Shown piece by piece: positions 10,663-20,941 of a stretch of 64,000 nt of DNA. Made by a program: the position numbers and the translations under genes. The notes under the pieces are model-generated. The model was not told the DNA's origin. It ran no database searches and saw only the letters and a program-made list of their open reading frames with translations. Every line of letters begins with the position of its first letter. The stretch's first letter is position 1. Source of the DNA: Plantago ovata (taxonomy: Eukaryota; Streptophyta; Magnoliopsida; Lamiales; Plantaginaceae); NCBI GenBank assembly GCA_028274465.1, contig CM051455.1:94124365-94188364 (forward strand), written 5' to 3'.

Positions 10663-11376
10663 ATGGATCCGCCGGAAGCAGTTGTTGAAGGAAGAACCAA
10701 TATAAATGGGAATGATGGGGAAAAAGATGGACAAGATGGTGACCGAAAACCTCGCATTCTAGGGACCCAGGTGGAGGGATCTGAAGGAGGACAATGGATG
10801 ATTCTAGATCTAATGGAAAACGAGACCCAAACAGAGAAGCAGAGCTATGGAGCAACAGAGGTAGGACATGGAAGAGCGTATAGTCCATCATCGGTTATAG
10901 ATCTGACCACCAGCGGTGAGAAAAACCGTAACTCAGGTACTCAATCTTATTCGATGAATTCTTCGGGAGTAAATGCATCTAGTTCAAGCAGTAGATTTGG
11001 AGTATTAAATGATATTAGTTATTGATCTGGAGTGTTGACTCCAAATACTAGAGACAACATAAATGTTCATGCTTCCCCTTTTTACCCTCATATTGATTCC
11101 CATGCTGTTTTAAATGAGACAATGATTGTGGTAGTTTCAAGTGAAAAGACGTTGGAGGATAGCGATTATTCTGACTGATTTTATTCTGAGGATGGGGATT
11201 TTGATGATTCTATTTTGAGTGTTGATGGGATGGATGAGTTGGGACTTTTTGATGACCTACCCGAGGAAGATCTGGAAAGGGAACTCGAGTTAGCCCTGAT
11301 CCACACAGTTCACCCAATGGACCCATCCAACAACTACCTACTAAAAACTCACCCACACAAAGCCATGTGTTTTTAA
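10663..11376 (+). pseudogene. unrecognised open frame with two TGA stops
   Basis: Starting at the ATG in GCCATGGATCC, a single frame stays open to 11376 except for two TGA codons (11023-11025 and about 11176). Both read as natural CGA to TGA changes at CpG. The product is hydrophilic, rich in Gly, Asp, Ser and Asn, with an acidic C-terminal stretch (DDLPEEDLERELELAL). I see no known domain. Its position behind a PBS-like motif suggests a retrotransposon gag region, and the block SRFGVLNDI is vaguely like LINE ORF1 tails. Neither assignment is firm. Confidence 0.4.
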
Positions 11377-11390
11377 ATCAGATGAACCAT

Positions 11391-11700
11391 CACTACAAGA
11401 AATCTGGCTTTTAGCAACGGAAGAGTAGCTACGATTGCATCCGTCGCTATTTAGCGACGGATAAGGACGAACTGCGCTCTAGGCTCAGTTCGTCCTTTGG
11501 AACATCCAATCCGGCTTGCAGTTAGCGACAAATAAGTTTTATTCGTCGCTAAAATGGCGACGGATAAAACTATCCGTCCCTAAAGGAGTTGACCACTATA
11601 ACAATAAAAGGAAACGATATTGGATAATCAACTTATAGTGACGGATAAGGTCATCCAACGCTAGCGACGGATAATATCATTTGTCGCTAAGTTCTGTATA
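11391..11700 (+). repeat. CACTA terminal and subterminal repeats
   Basis: CACTACAAGAAATCTGGC terminus, then multiple direct and inverted copies of TAGCGACGGATAA / TTATCCGTCGCTA up to about 11690. Such subterminal arrays bind the element's accessory protein in En/Spm. Confidence 0.85.
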
Positions 11701-11903
11701 CAGATGGCGATCGTCTTCTTCCTCCCCCATTTTCTCCTCTGCATCTCTTCTCTTCTCAACCCGCGAAAATAACAAAAATTTGAATCTTGAGCATTACTCA
11801 TCCAAATCGATCAATCATGGAGTCTATTCGAAGCTAGTGGAGCAAGGAACAAGATTGGGCATTCAATTTCATTACCCATGGACCATTTTTTCCAAAATTG
11901 AAG

Positions 11904-12218
11904 GTAATTAGCATAGACCCTAACTTTTACATATTTGGAAATTCGTTTATTTCCGATGTGTTTGAGCAATTTCATGTTTATGTTTAGTTCCTACTAGGTT
12001 TTTTAACGAGTATTGAGTATTATATTATCCTTGGACTTGATAATTTGATAGATTTATGGTGAAATAGAATTCTTAGTGATATTGAGTATTGAATATGGAT
12101 GTTAGATGTTGAAATTGAGTATTGACTATATGATGTATGGATGTTAGGTGTTGAATTTTATGTTTATGTTATCTTGTACTTAATATTATTTTGTTAAGAT
12201 TGGTATTTTTATATATAG
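11904..12218 (+). other. possible leader intron of the CACTA transposase
   Basis: A GTAATT donor at 11904 and a TATATAG acceptor ending at 12218 lie just before the transposase start codon. The interval is very AT-rich. Predicted from splice consensus only. Confidence 0.35.
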
Positions 12219-12230
12219 GTAGTTTATCCG

Positions 12231-13500
12231 ATGGATCGTTCTTGGATGTACAACCGTGTTGTTGATGGCTTCATCCTTCCTAGTTTTGAGGAAGGCGTTC
12301 GATCCTTCATTGAATTTGCATTGGAATTTGCATTGGAACATCCCAATTTGCAAAGGGTCTATAAAGTTCCCTTGCAACGCCAAAAAATGTAGGAATATCA
12401 ACTATTTGCCTCCTGCAATGGTAGTTGAACACTTGAGACGGAATGGGTTTGTGCCTGGATATGCTATATGGGATTGTTATGGTGAGAAACGACCACCACC
12501 TCCCTTTCCGATAGACCCACAGATGATGAAGAAGAGGCAAAGGAGGGGAAGTGCCTCTGACCCTCGTCCTAGTTCTCAAGTATTTCCCTGACCTCGCCAT
12601 GCTTCTGATGGTGAGCGGATGGAAGAGATGGTGCATCATCTAGCTGGTCCAGATTTTGCTCCTAATGATGTAGATGAGCCACCAAATGCAGAGGACCAGA
12701 AATTCTTTGACATGTTGGAAGCTGCGAATAAACCCATATGGCCAGGATGCCCTACACACACGGAGATGTCTTTGTTGTCTAGGCTGATAGCTAATAAGGC
12801 ATTGGGTGGAGGCCAGTCTGAGGAGGCCTTCAGTGCAAATGTTCAGTTGCTATCCGAGTGTTGTCCTCAACCAAATCTAGTGCCTAAGGACTATTACCAA
12901 GCTCAGAAGAAGATGAGAGCTATGGGGTTGCCTATGGAGAAGATAGATTGTTATGAGAAGATGTGCATGATTTATTGGGGGAAGGACAAAGATCTACTTG
13001 AGTGCAAGTTCTGTGGCCATGCAAGATACAGTCGCTACAAAGAGGGGGCATCAAACAAACGACGGAAGAAGAATCTATCTTTCAAGAAGATGTGGTACTT
13101 TCCCCTAGCACCTCCGTTGAAGAGGTTGTATGCATCCATCACAACAGCCGATAAGATGCGGTGGCACAGTGAAAAAGTGGCTCCAAAGGATCCTAAGGTA
13201 ATGGAGCACCCAGCAGACACATCAGCATAGAAAGAGTTTGATAGGCTCATTGGAGATTTTGCAGCTGAGCCTAGGAATGTACGACTCGGGCTTTGTACAG
13301 ATGGCTTTAATCCGTTAGGTAGTGAACGGAGGTACTCGTGTTGGCCAGTGATGCTAATCCGGTACAATCTTCCCCTGGTGACTGCATGAAGTCACCATTC
13401 ATGTTCTTGACTGTGTTGGTGCCTAGGCCAGATGATCCTGGTATGAAGTTGGATGTATTGTTGCAGCACCTTATCAAGGAGTTGCTAGAGTTGTGGGAGA
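12231..13500 (+). pseudogene. CACTA transposase TNP2, N-terminal part
   Basis: From ATG 12231 the frame reads MDRSWMYNR, typical of the transposase-associated domain. After a frameshift at about 12350 the cysteine-rich block continues (KFPCNAKKCRN...GFVPGYAIWDCYGE). The Transposase_21/TNP2 domain is recognisable from about 12619 (NAEDQKFFDMLEAANKPIWPGC, CMIYWGKDKDLLECKFCG, LKRLYASITTADKMRWH) and on to FAAEPRNVRLGLCTDGFNP. A TAG at 13228-13230 and further frame changes after 13340 break it. It catalyses excision and integration in functional relatives. Split by the LTR insertion at 13503 and continued at 15591. Confidence 0.9.
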
Positions 13501-13502
13501 AT

Positions 13503-15590
13503 TGATAGTGTATATGTCCTAGAGACAGTCCTTACTAAGGGCATGGTGCCCTTATAGAGGGCATATATGTACTATTACACAGGTCAACGTAATATAATAT
13601 ATGTTTCTTGCATTTTACTATTGAGTATCGCTTTCATATTTATACTACACCAGGATGTAGCATGTCATATCTTTATTACAGTCTGTATTGATATTAAACA
13701 TGTCCCCTCGGATAGATGACCGATCACACAGATAGTGGGAGCTATGTGAGTTATCATCTATCCCAAACTCTCCCTAGTCGAGGTTCATCTCGGATGTGGG
13801 GGTCTGAATGAACCAGACAAGACTAGTATGCGTGGAGGTTATACTTGTTGGAGCAAGTGTGAGCCGATCCCACGGCCACGGAACGGATTGTTGGACAATC
13901 GAGAAACGTTCCCATAACTGCGCATAGTTGTTCGAAGAAGCTTTATCGAACAATGGAAGTACCCACCGGACACTCCCATCGATGTATACTCTACACCGAA
14001 GTGTCTATGGGAACCGGTGAGTTGTCGAAGTGATGCCATTCGTCCTTTGTACTTACAGGACTTTATCATCACATTTGTTGCCCCATATCCTTGGTGGACC
14101 CGTCGATGTCAGCTCTGAATAAGCAGCTGACCTAAGACACGATCCAGGATTATGGCTAAATACAAATGGGGGTGATAAGTGATTCTGTGAAGGATTCATC
14201 TCTCAAGTGTAGCACAGGAGAGCACTGCTCATAGTCTGCATAGTTGTGTTGGTAAAGTCACTGGCCAGTGCAAATGATATATTATGATGGTCATAAGTAT
14301 ATCTTAACCAAGAAACTCCTTGAGACGCCCATGGGTGTATTATTGGGATAGACACTTCATCGATCCTAGATACATTCGAGCAAGTCAGATGAAGGGACGT
14401 TACCATCGCCGCGTTGAGCGCAACAGGCTTCGCAACGAAAGGGTTAGCTTTGAGAAACCTCTCAAACGTCCTCACGTATTAATATTGCAAATGGAACCGT
14501 CTAGGAATTCCATGTTACCTAGTCTAGGACTTGCTTAATACGATGAGACCCTATGGGTCACACTATGTTGTGATTCAGTCTATCAGAATATCCTTGAAGA
14601 TGGAATCGCAATTAATTTTGAATTAATTGTGATTGATGGATTATAATTAATTTTGAATTAAGTATAGTATTTGGTGGCTCAATTAATGATTTGAAATTAT
14701 TAATTGAATTGGCTAATTAATTGTATTTTATGTAAATACAATTAAAGATTATATTTTGGAAATATAATGGAGGTTTGATTAGAAAGGATATGTTAATTTA
14801 GAATTAACATATGCACTTGGGCAAAATCTACTTGGAGTTTGAATTGTCTTAGAACTATAAGTGGGTCCCAAAATTGGGACCCACCTACACTCCCTAGGAA
14901 GCGCGCGCGCATGGATAGAGTAGGGGAAGGAGTTCGACTCCTTCCTCTATTAGAAGTGCAAGAGATAAGTTAGATTTTCCTGATTGAGTTTTAATTTGAT
15001 TGGGAATGAATCTAGACTTGATATTGGTTTCCTTGTGCGATAAGAATTAGATTCTTATTCCTTTACGAAGTCTAATTGCTTATGCTTGTGGCTTCTATAG
15101 ACTACTATATATAGTTGACTATTAGAGAGCTTTTTACATACAGTCTCAGATACAGTTTTGCACACAGTTATTCTACCCAATTTTCTTAGAGAAAATAAAA
15201 TCTCTCCCCTCCTCTCTAAAGCCACACGCGCGCGCCACCTCTGCCGGAGGAATCGCCGCCCCGTCTTCTTGGTCACACAAAGAATATCCTAGCATTCTTC
15301 CGATAGGTTGTTCATCCGTGGATACCAAGGTTGAGGTTCTAGGAGCTGGAAACTAACTCTTATTGTCTTGCAGATATACAAAGTATTGTAGATATCTTCG
15401 ACTTCGACGAAGGAGAAGATACACCGGAATATTACGAAGACTTGGAAGTTTCTTTGGAAGTAAGGTTAGTCTTCTAATTGACGTGTTTATATATATACGA
15501 CATATGCATAATCAATTAACCTGTATGTTAAGAAATTTTTTGAAATTCCGCTGCGTACCCTAGGGGAAACTCTGACCATATTTTCTTTCA
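13503..15590 (+). mobile_element. solo LTR inserted in the CACTA transposase
   Basis: About 2.09 kb, beginning TGATAGTGTATATG and ending TTTCTTTCA, with no internal retrotransposon region. It has a TATA box (CTATATATAG, 15105-15114), the CCGCTGCGTAC block common near copia LTR ends, and AT-rich sequence at 14560-14770. TNP2 coding resumes directly at 15591. No clean five-base target duplication is visible (only AAT is shared), so the exact edges are uncertain. Family not identified. Confidence 0.65.
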
Positions 15591-15917
15591 ATAAGGGCAT
15601 CCCTGAATATGATGTCTCGAAGAAGAAGAACTTCACCTTGAGGGCAGCACTTCTGTGGACAGTCTCTGATTTTCCAGCATACTCTATGTTGTCTGGTTTG
15701 AAGACATCGGGGAGAGTTGCTTATCCCCATTGTTTAGATGATACTGATGCTTTTAGATTGACTGTAAGTCGGAAAGAGAGTTGGTTTGATTGTCATCGGA
15801 GGTTTCTAGATCCGGACCATCTTTCCGAAGGAACATAGATCAATTCAAGAAAGGGGTAGTTGTGGAGAAAGGGCCCCCGAAGCATCTAACTGGCAAAGAG
15901 ATCCTAGCAATTATTGA
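15591..15917 (+). pseudogene. CACTA transposase TNP2, central part
   Basis: Continues the transposase after the solo LTR: GIPEYDVSKKKNFTLRAALLWTVSDFPAYSMLSG, CHRRFLDPDHL and, after a one-base loss near 15828, VVVEKGPPKHLTGKEILAIID. The blocks match the conserved middle of TNP2. Cut by the copia B LTR at 15918. Confidence 0.88.
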
Positions 15918-16520
15918 TGTTAGGAAACTTGTAATTTTGATGAGCAATTAACCATGCTAAATTAAGGAAAGTCCAGTAACTAGTACTCTTAAGGTCCATA
16001 GGAATTTAGAATTTTAAGGACATTGTAAAAGAGTAACGTTTGCTAAAAGACTTAGCGTAGGTACTAGTTAGGTTCTTTTGTTTGCTGATGATGTACTTTG
16101 TTTTTACAAACAAACTATTGAAGACCTAGAACCGCTCAGAGAGTTGAAGATTCGAAGACTGAAGACTTAGAAGAATTCTGAGAAAGGTCTCTACAAAGGC
16201 ACATGTTGCTTCAGAAAGTGAGATTTTCAGCAACAGCTTGCATAAGTGAAAATCTATATGACAGAGTAGGTTGTGCTTGCTGAAACTGAGACTGATCACT
16301 TGCTGACAACATATGTGACCTCCTTGCTGAAGAGTACTTGCATTTTGGCTCCAATGATCATTTTTGAATTTGATTCAAAAGAACATTAAATGCAAAGTAC
16401 ACGAAGAACATGAAGACAAGAAGACAAATGAAGAACGCTGCTGAAAGTACAAAAGTAAGATAGTGACATCTTAAGGTACAAAGCCTTAGAATTTGAAATT
16501 CAAACGGCTCCCTGGAGACA

Positions 16521-16530
16521 CTATAAATAG
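16521..16530 (+). promoter_or_regulatory. TATA box of the copia B LTR
   Basis: CTATAAATAG, conserved at the same relative position in the LTRs of copia A and copia D (56311-56320). Confidence 0.75.
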
Positions 16531-17243
16531 AGGTCATCAGGCAAGTGTAGAAGGTGTGTCAACAACGTGATCAAACTCTCACTTGTTCTTTAAACACACA
16601 AATCCTTCTCTAACTGCGTATGGATCCGTTCCAAGACTTATGCTTGAAACAAAAGCTACTTGTGAAGAAGTAGAACATTCATGGCTAAGAAATTAGTTAA
16701 GTGTTCTTTCTTTTAAACAAGAACAAGTCTTGACACTAGAAAGAACAAACTTGCTTACTGCAAAGTATTACAAGTTGTGTTTCTTTAGATAACTTGTTAT
16801 AGATGTAAAGTTATATTCAAGTCATCTCATCCCAAACCTCTCTAACTGATAAACAACCTTTACAGGCATGAAATTCAGGGGGAATTAATCAAGCATAGTA
16901 TTGCTGATTATAGTCCCAAGTTTGGTGGAGAACAAGGTTACAGTTCTGTAGTTTAGGTTGGAAACAAGGCAAGTGTGTTTTGGTTTCTAAGAATCATTAG
17001 TGATAGGATTTGTAAGGAACCTCATATCTTATCATAGTGAATTCAGTCCTAGAAAGGACAAAGTGGATTAGTTGAGAGATTACGCCACTCTCAGATACCA
17101 CTATAAAAGTGTTCGTGTGATTTACATTCCTGCACTTAGTTTTCAGCAAGTTACTATTATTGTACACTGTCACTCTGCTCACTTGCTGAAACTAGTCTTC
17201 TGTTAAAAGCACTTATTGTAAAAGACTTCCGCACTCTGTTTTT

Positions 17244-17347
17244 AAGTATCAGCAAACTCATTACTGAAAAGTAATAAGCACTTGGTGAGAAAGTTAAGTA
17301 TCAACAAACTCATTACTGAAAAGTAATAAGTACTTGTTGAGAAAGTT
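17244..17347 (+). repeat. two tandem 52-bp units with a hairpin in the LTR
   Basis: Each unit reads AAGTATCA(G/A)CAAACTC followed by ATTACTGAAAAGTAAT, a 6-base stem with a GAAA loop, then a TTG(G/T)TGAGAAAGTT block. Both units are conserved in copia A (about 8560-8663) and D (about 57019-57124). Confidence 0.85.
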
Positions 17348-17422
17348 AACGACGAAAAGTTTGAAAAGACTATTCACCCCCCCCCCTCTAGTCTTTTTTT
17401 GTTGTTTAAAGGGACCAACAAG

Positions 17423-17434
17423 TGGTATCAGAGC
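17423..17434 (+). promoter_or_regulatory. primer-binding site of copia B
   Basis: TGGTATCAGAGC, complementary to initiator methionine tRNA, two bases after the 5' LTR. Confidence 0.92.
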
Positions 17435-17532
17435 TGGAGGTTCATTAACCTTCAGCACTGAACCTAGATCCCCTTAGGTGCTTTCCGTAAATAAATTTCA
17501 CTTGATCAGTTTGATAGTTATTTGCTGACAAG

Positions 17533-17676
17533 ATGTCTTTAGGAGACGCTCCTTTGCTGAAGCTGGAAAACTATGAGAAATGGCGAAACAACATGATGTT
17601 ACATCTTGAGGCCATTAGTGATGAGATGGTTACTGTCATAAACGATGTACCAATCAAGATCACTAAACTTGAAAGA
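17533..17676 (+). pseudogene. copia B gag, N-terminal fragment
   Basis: Starts ATGTCTTTAGGAGACGC (MSLGDAPLLKLENYEKWRNNMM) and is open for 48 codons up to KLER. Element C is inserted here. The gag frame resumes at 27915 and again at 34978 on the far side of C-derived LTR ends with the duplicated target AAAGA. This is the 5' end of the element whose body is spread over 25541-41576. Confidence 0.88.
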
Positions 17677-18950
17677 TGATGAACGCGGATTTGTCGGTTC
17701 CGGTTCAGTCAAATAATATTTGTTATTTAGCCAAAGGCCATCCACAACTACAACGAAAACCGTAGTGTAGCAGTAGAATGACTCGTGTGTCGTTCTCTCA
17801 CGACTATAACTAGCTTTATCAAATCTAATTTAGAATATAAAAACAGCAGACAAATAGCAAAGGGGTTTCTAGCAGATAATGGAGATTGGTGATAGTATGA
17901 TCCTTCAAAGCATAACGGGTCGATAATCATGCATAAATTCCTCGGTCTTGCATGGAGATCTTTGAATCAATCTAGTGTCCTGTTGCAATTATTAAGCACT
18001 ACGAAGATAATTAGTCTGACAAGTCAATCACTATTGTCCTAATGTGTTCCGTAATTATTCAACACTACGAAGATAAACTCGCGAACAGGTCGACGAGGGT
18101 CCAATTGTGCATAATAATTAATACAACATACGAGAATTTAGGTTGTGCCTGATCAACGAAATAAAGCAATGACACGGAGTATAATGCGTGATATAGCCAT
18201 TAGCATGATTATCTTCCCTTCGCTAAGAATTCACATACTACCACCAACGATATGTTTAGCTACTCATAATAGGCATGCAATCAACAGAAATCATAGAAGA
18301 AAACATGTTGAAAGAATATAATAAAATAAGTAGAATAAAACTGTAAGATACAAAGTTACCGAAGGTTGTCAATCTCCGGATAATGGCGATCCTACGAGCT
18401 CCAAACTGCTATGAAAAAGAGTCCCCTGATCTACGGACCCGCAGAACAGGCTCTGGGAAGTCCCTACCTAAAACTACAGAGAGAGGTGAGAAAGTATGTC
18501 TGGAAAGATATGATTTTCGGAGAAAACTGAGCAACTATATATAGGCTTCGAATTACTGTGGGGCGGTTCGCCCCACATCTGCGGCGGTTCGCCCCGAGAG
18601 TTTTTCGTGGAATTCCGCGTTTTCGATGCGTTTTTGGATTTCCTCCCCTTTTCGGACTCGGTTTCTGACTTCTAGTGGCTTTCTAACCTCCAGATTCGGC
18701 CCCTAGACTCCAAATCCTATTCGGAAACCTTCAGATACTCCAAATAGGCTTCTGGAACACTAATTCCTTGTCAACTTCAATATAATTGCCCGGAAATCCT
18801 CGATTTTCAACCAAAACCTGTAAAATAAAATCTAAAGGGAAACGTGACATTATTCTAATAAAATACACTAAAATATAGCTAAATTAACATAGAGGATAGC
18901 TAAAATAGGTGAAAAAGATTCGAATGAAAGTGTAAAATACACATTCATCA
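17677..18950 (-). repeat. 3' LTR of element C
   Basis: 1274 bases with ends TGATGAACGCGG and ACATTCATCA on the plus strand. Minus-strand TATA box at 18535-18544. The palindromes at 18558-18576 and 18581-18596 are directly upstream of it in the sense direction. The part shown at 24705-25540 is its partner. Confidence 0.92.
18558..18596 (-). repeat. GC palindrome cluster upstream of the LTR TATA box (C family)
   Basis: Contains GTGGGGCGGTTCGCCCCAC and GCGGCGGTTCGCCCCG, each near-perfectly self-complementary. About 15 bases separate it from the minus-strand TATA box. Homologous positions in E and F LTRs carry different palindromes. Confidence 0.8.
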
Positions 18951-18962
18951 AACTCCCCAAAC
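18951..18962 (-). promoter_or_regulatory. polypurine tract of element C
   Basis: Minus strand GGTTTGGGGAGTT lies directly before the 3' LTR. The same motif precedes the E and F LTRs. Confidence 0.8.
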
Positions 18963-20941
18963 CGAACCTTTGCTTGCCCCCAAGCAACTAAGCTAGACTC
19001 TAATGCAAAAAACATGCAAGACACAAAATGGAGTCTCATGCCAAATAAAATGAACTAATCTACTGAATCTATAAAATAACATATGAACAAAAACCATATA
19101 AATCAAAGCATGAATATAGGTTGAAGAATACCTCGATTGACTTATACACATCCACATAAGCACTTATGTCAAGACAAGATAGTCTCTCGTAACATTCTCT
19201 ACCAGGACCTAGTCAGTGACGACGTAATGAAGCATGCTAAGATACGAATGGTTGCTCCGTGCTTATGAAACTGAGGACTTACTGCTGTTCCACCATGTTA
19301 AGACTTTTCCTCAAAAGAGGTCGAACCAGTACTGGCTCTCATCAATCGAAGGAGGGTTCCCTATAAAAGATAACACTCCCCTATTCTACCCATCTCTTAA
19401 GTAAAGTCTTAAGCTATTCACCACTTCCTGAATGGCAGGACGAGGGTGGTCTAGAACAGATGACACTCAAGACAAAAAAGATAAAAATAGAAAAACACGA
19501 TTACGAACATTACAAGAATTGGAAAAAGACTCAACACTTTGCTAAACTGCTATTTGGCTTTCTTTTTTGGACCCTTCTTTGCTTTTTTGGGGTCTTCTCT
19601 TTTTTTTTTCTTTTTTTTCCTTCCAGATCCTTTTTCTTTCTTTTTTTTTCTTTTTCTCTTTTTCTGGAATTTTTCTTTCTTTTTTTTTTTCGATTTTTCT
19701 AGCCAGCAGTAGCATAACAAAAAGAGAAACAAAATGACTCACACGACTTCCCCAAACCTATTCGAAAGAATAGGTTGGAGTATAAAATTTACGGAAAAGG
19801 AAAAAAAATAAACTCACGATACGAAAATGAAAAACAGAAACAAGTCTATGATGGCGTAACCCCCTCCCCAAACCTATTCGGAAGAATAGGTTATAAACAA
19901 AGGATCACACAACCTCACACTACCTGCTTCCTAGGCATTTAGCAATCTCAAAGCATGGTGAAGACTAGTTGCCTCTTAGGTACATAATTACTCGGGAAAA
20001 CAACCATGAGATCCTAACATGCATCATCCTATTATAAAGGCCTTCGTGAACCGCAGTAGAGAAAACACCACTAAGTGATGTCGAGACTACCAATCTTAAC
20101 TAAGTGCAATACATAAATGTGACAAGCCAAGCGAGAAAAACCTCAAACAAATTCATAGAGATGAAGCATTCGATTAATGGCACAGTTGGTTGATCTACCC
20201 AATAAAAAAGTTTAAAAAATTCGGCAATAAACTCCATATAAAACATGCAAGACTATCCTAGGATGAATGTAGTGAATGTAGTGAATGCAACCTAAAAAAC
20301 TAAGAAAGCGGTAAACGTGCAGATGCAAATGCAGACAAATAAAACATGCGAGGTACTATACTCAGCCTACCAATGTCCAGCTCCAAACTAACAGTACTAG
20401 ATCACTTAAATCCCATCCCCCTCATGAAATTAACGCTAGTCCCTAGCAGTAAGAAAATGAGGAAATAAGATGTGATACTAGATGTTACCCCATGGTTTGG
20501 CCTCGGTCGGCTGAGTATGCTGCTTGTGAGTTATTGGGCCTGCTCTGGGAGCTTTATAGGGTGTCATAAGGTCTTCTGGTATGCGTGGTAGTTTCAATTA
20601 TAGGCCGGAGAGGAACAACTCCTCCATTAGCATCATTATTGCCCGTATGGCCTTCATTGTCACTACTGTCACGCACATCCTCACTAGTAGAGTTGTAGTG
20701 GCGGGTAGAATTCTCAAGAGTAGCCGCCGCTGTTATGGAATCCTCCATCCTGGAGCCCTCCAATAGGATGTGAACTGCTGAAGGGGAAAGGGCAGTGGTA
20801 TCAGGACCTCCACCTCCAACGTTTTACACCACGATAAGGTTACCGTAAGCTGCTCGGATACTCAGGAGTCTTCTACCATGTTTTCCAATGTCGACCACAT
20901 TCTCTACAATTGATGCTCCCGATGTCTATATGATGCTCCCT
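18963..20941 (-). other. element C non-coding internal region with T-rich tract
   Basis: No supported coding sequence between the PPT and the conserved small ORF. It holds a long T-rich tract (about 19590-19700), two strong hairpins (19755-19776 and 19871-19892) and further AT-rich sequence. The same layout occurs in E and F internal regions. A weak minus-strand frame (20763-20554) has a degraded counterpart in F. Confidence 0.7.
19755..19892 (-). repeat. pair of conserved hairpins
   Basis: Two 22-base hairpins, each with the nine-base perfect stem AACCTATTC / GAATAGGTT. Loops on the plus strand are GAAA (19755-19776) and GGAA (19871-19892). Both are preceded by a CTTCCCCAA/CTCCCCAAA motif. 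Counterparts sit in the same order in E (43576 and 43679 regions) and F (60598 and 60711 regions). Confidence 0.8.

Larger units (their letters stand above)
11391..15917 (+). mobile_element. CACTA (En/Spm-type) DNA transposon, 5' part
   Basis: Starts with the classical terminus CACTACAAGAAAT, followed by subterminal repeats and a TNP2-type transposase. It is cut at 15917 by the LTR of copia B; the rest of the transposase and the other terminus are not in the window. A 2.1-kb LTR (13503-15590) is inserted inside the transposase. Confidence 0.88.
15918..17420 (+). repeat. 5' LTR of SIRE-like copia B
   Basis: 1503 bases from TGTTAGGAAACTTG to AGGGACCAACA. TATA box CTATAAATAG at 16521-16530. A 52-base unit is repeated in tandem at 17244-17347. 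The sequence is rich in TTGCTGAAA / TCAGCAA motifs. The PBS follows two bases later. Confidence 0.93.

Noticed and set aside
19460..19742. Phe-rich and Lys-rich frames in the T tract
   Set aside because: They are translations of a homopolymer-like tract in a non-coding internal region, repeated in E and F.
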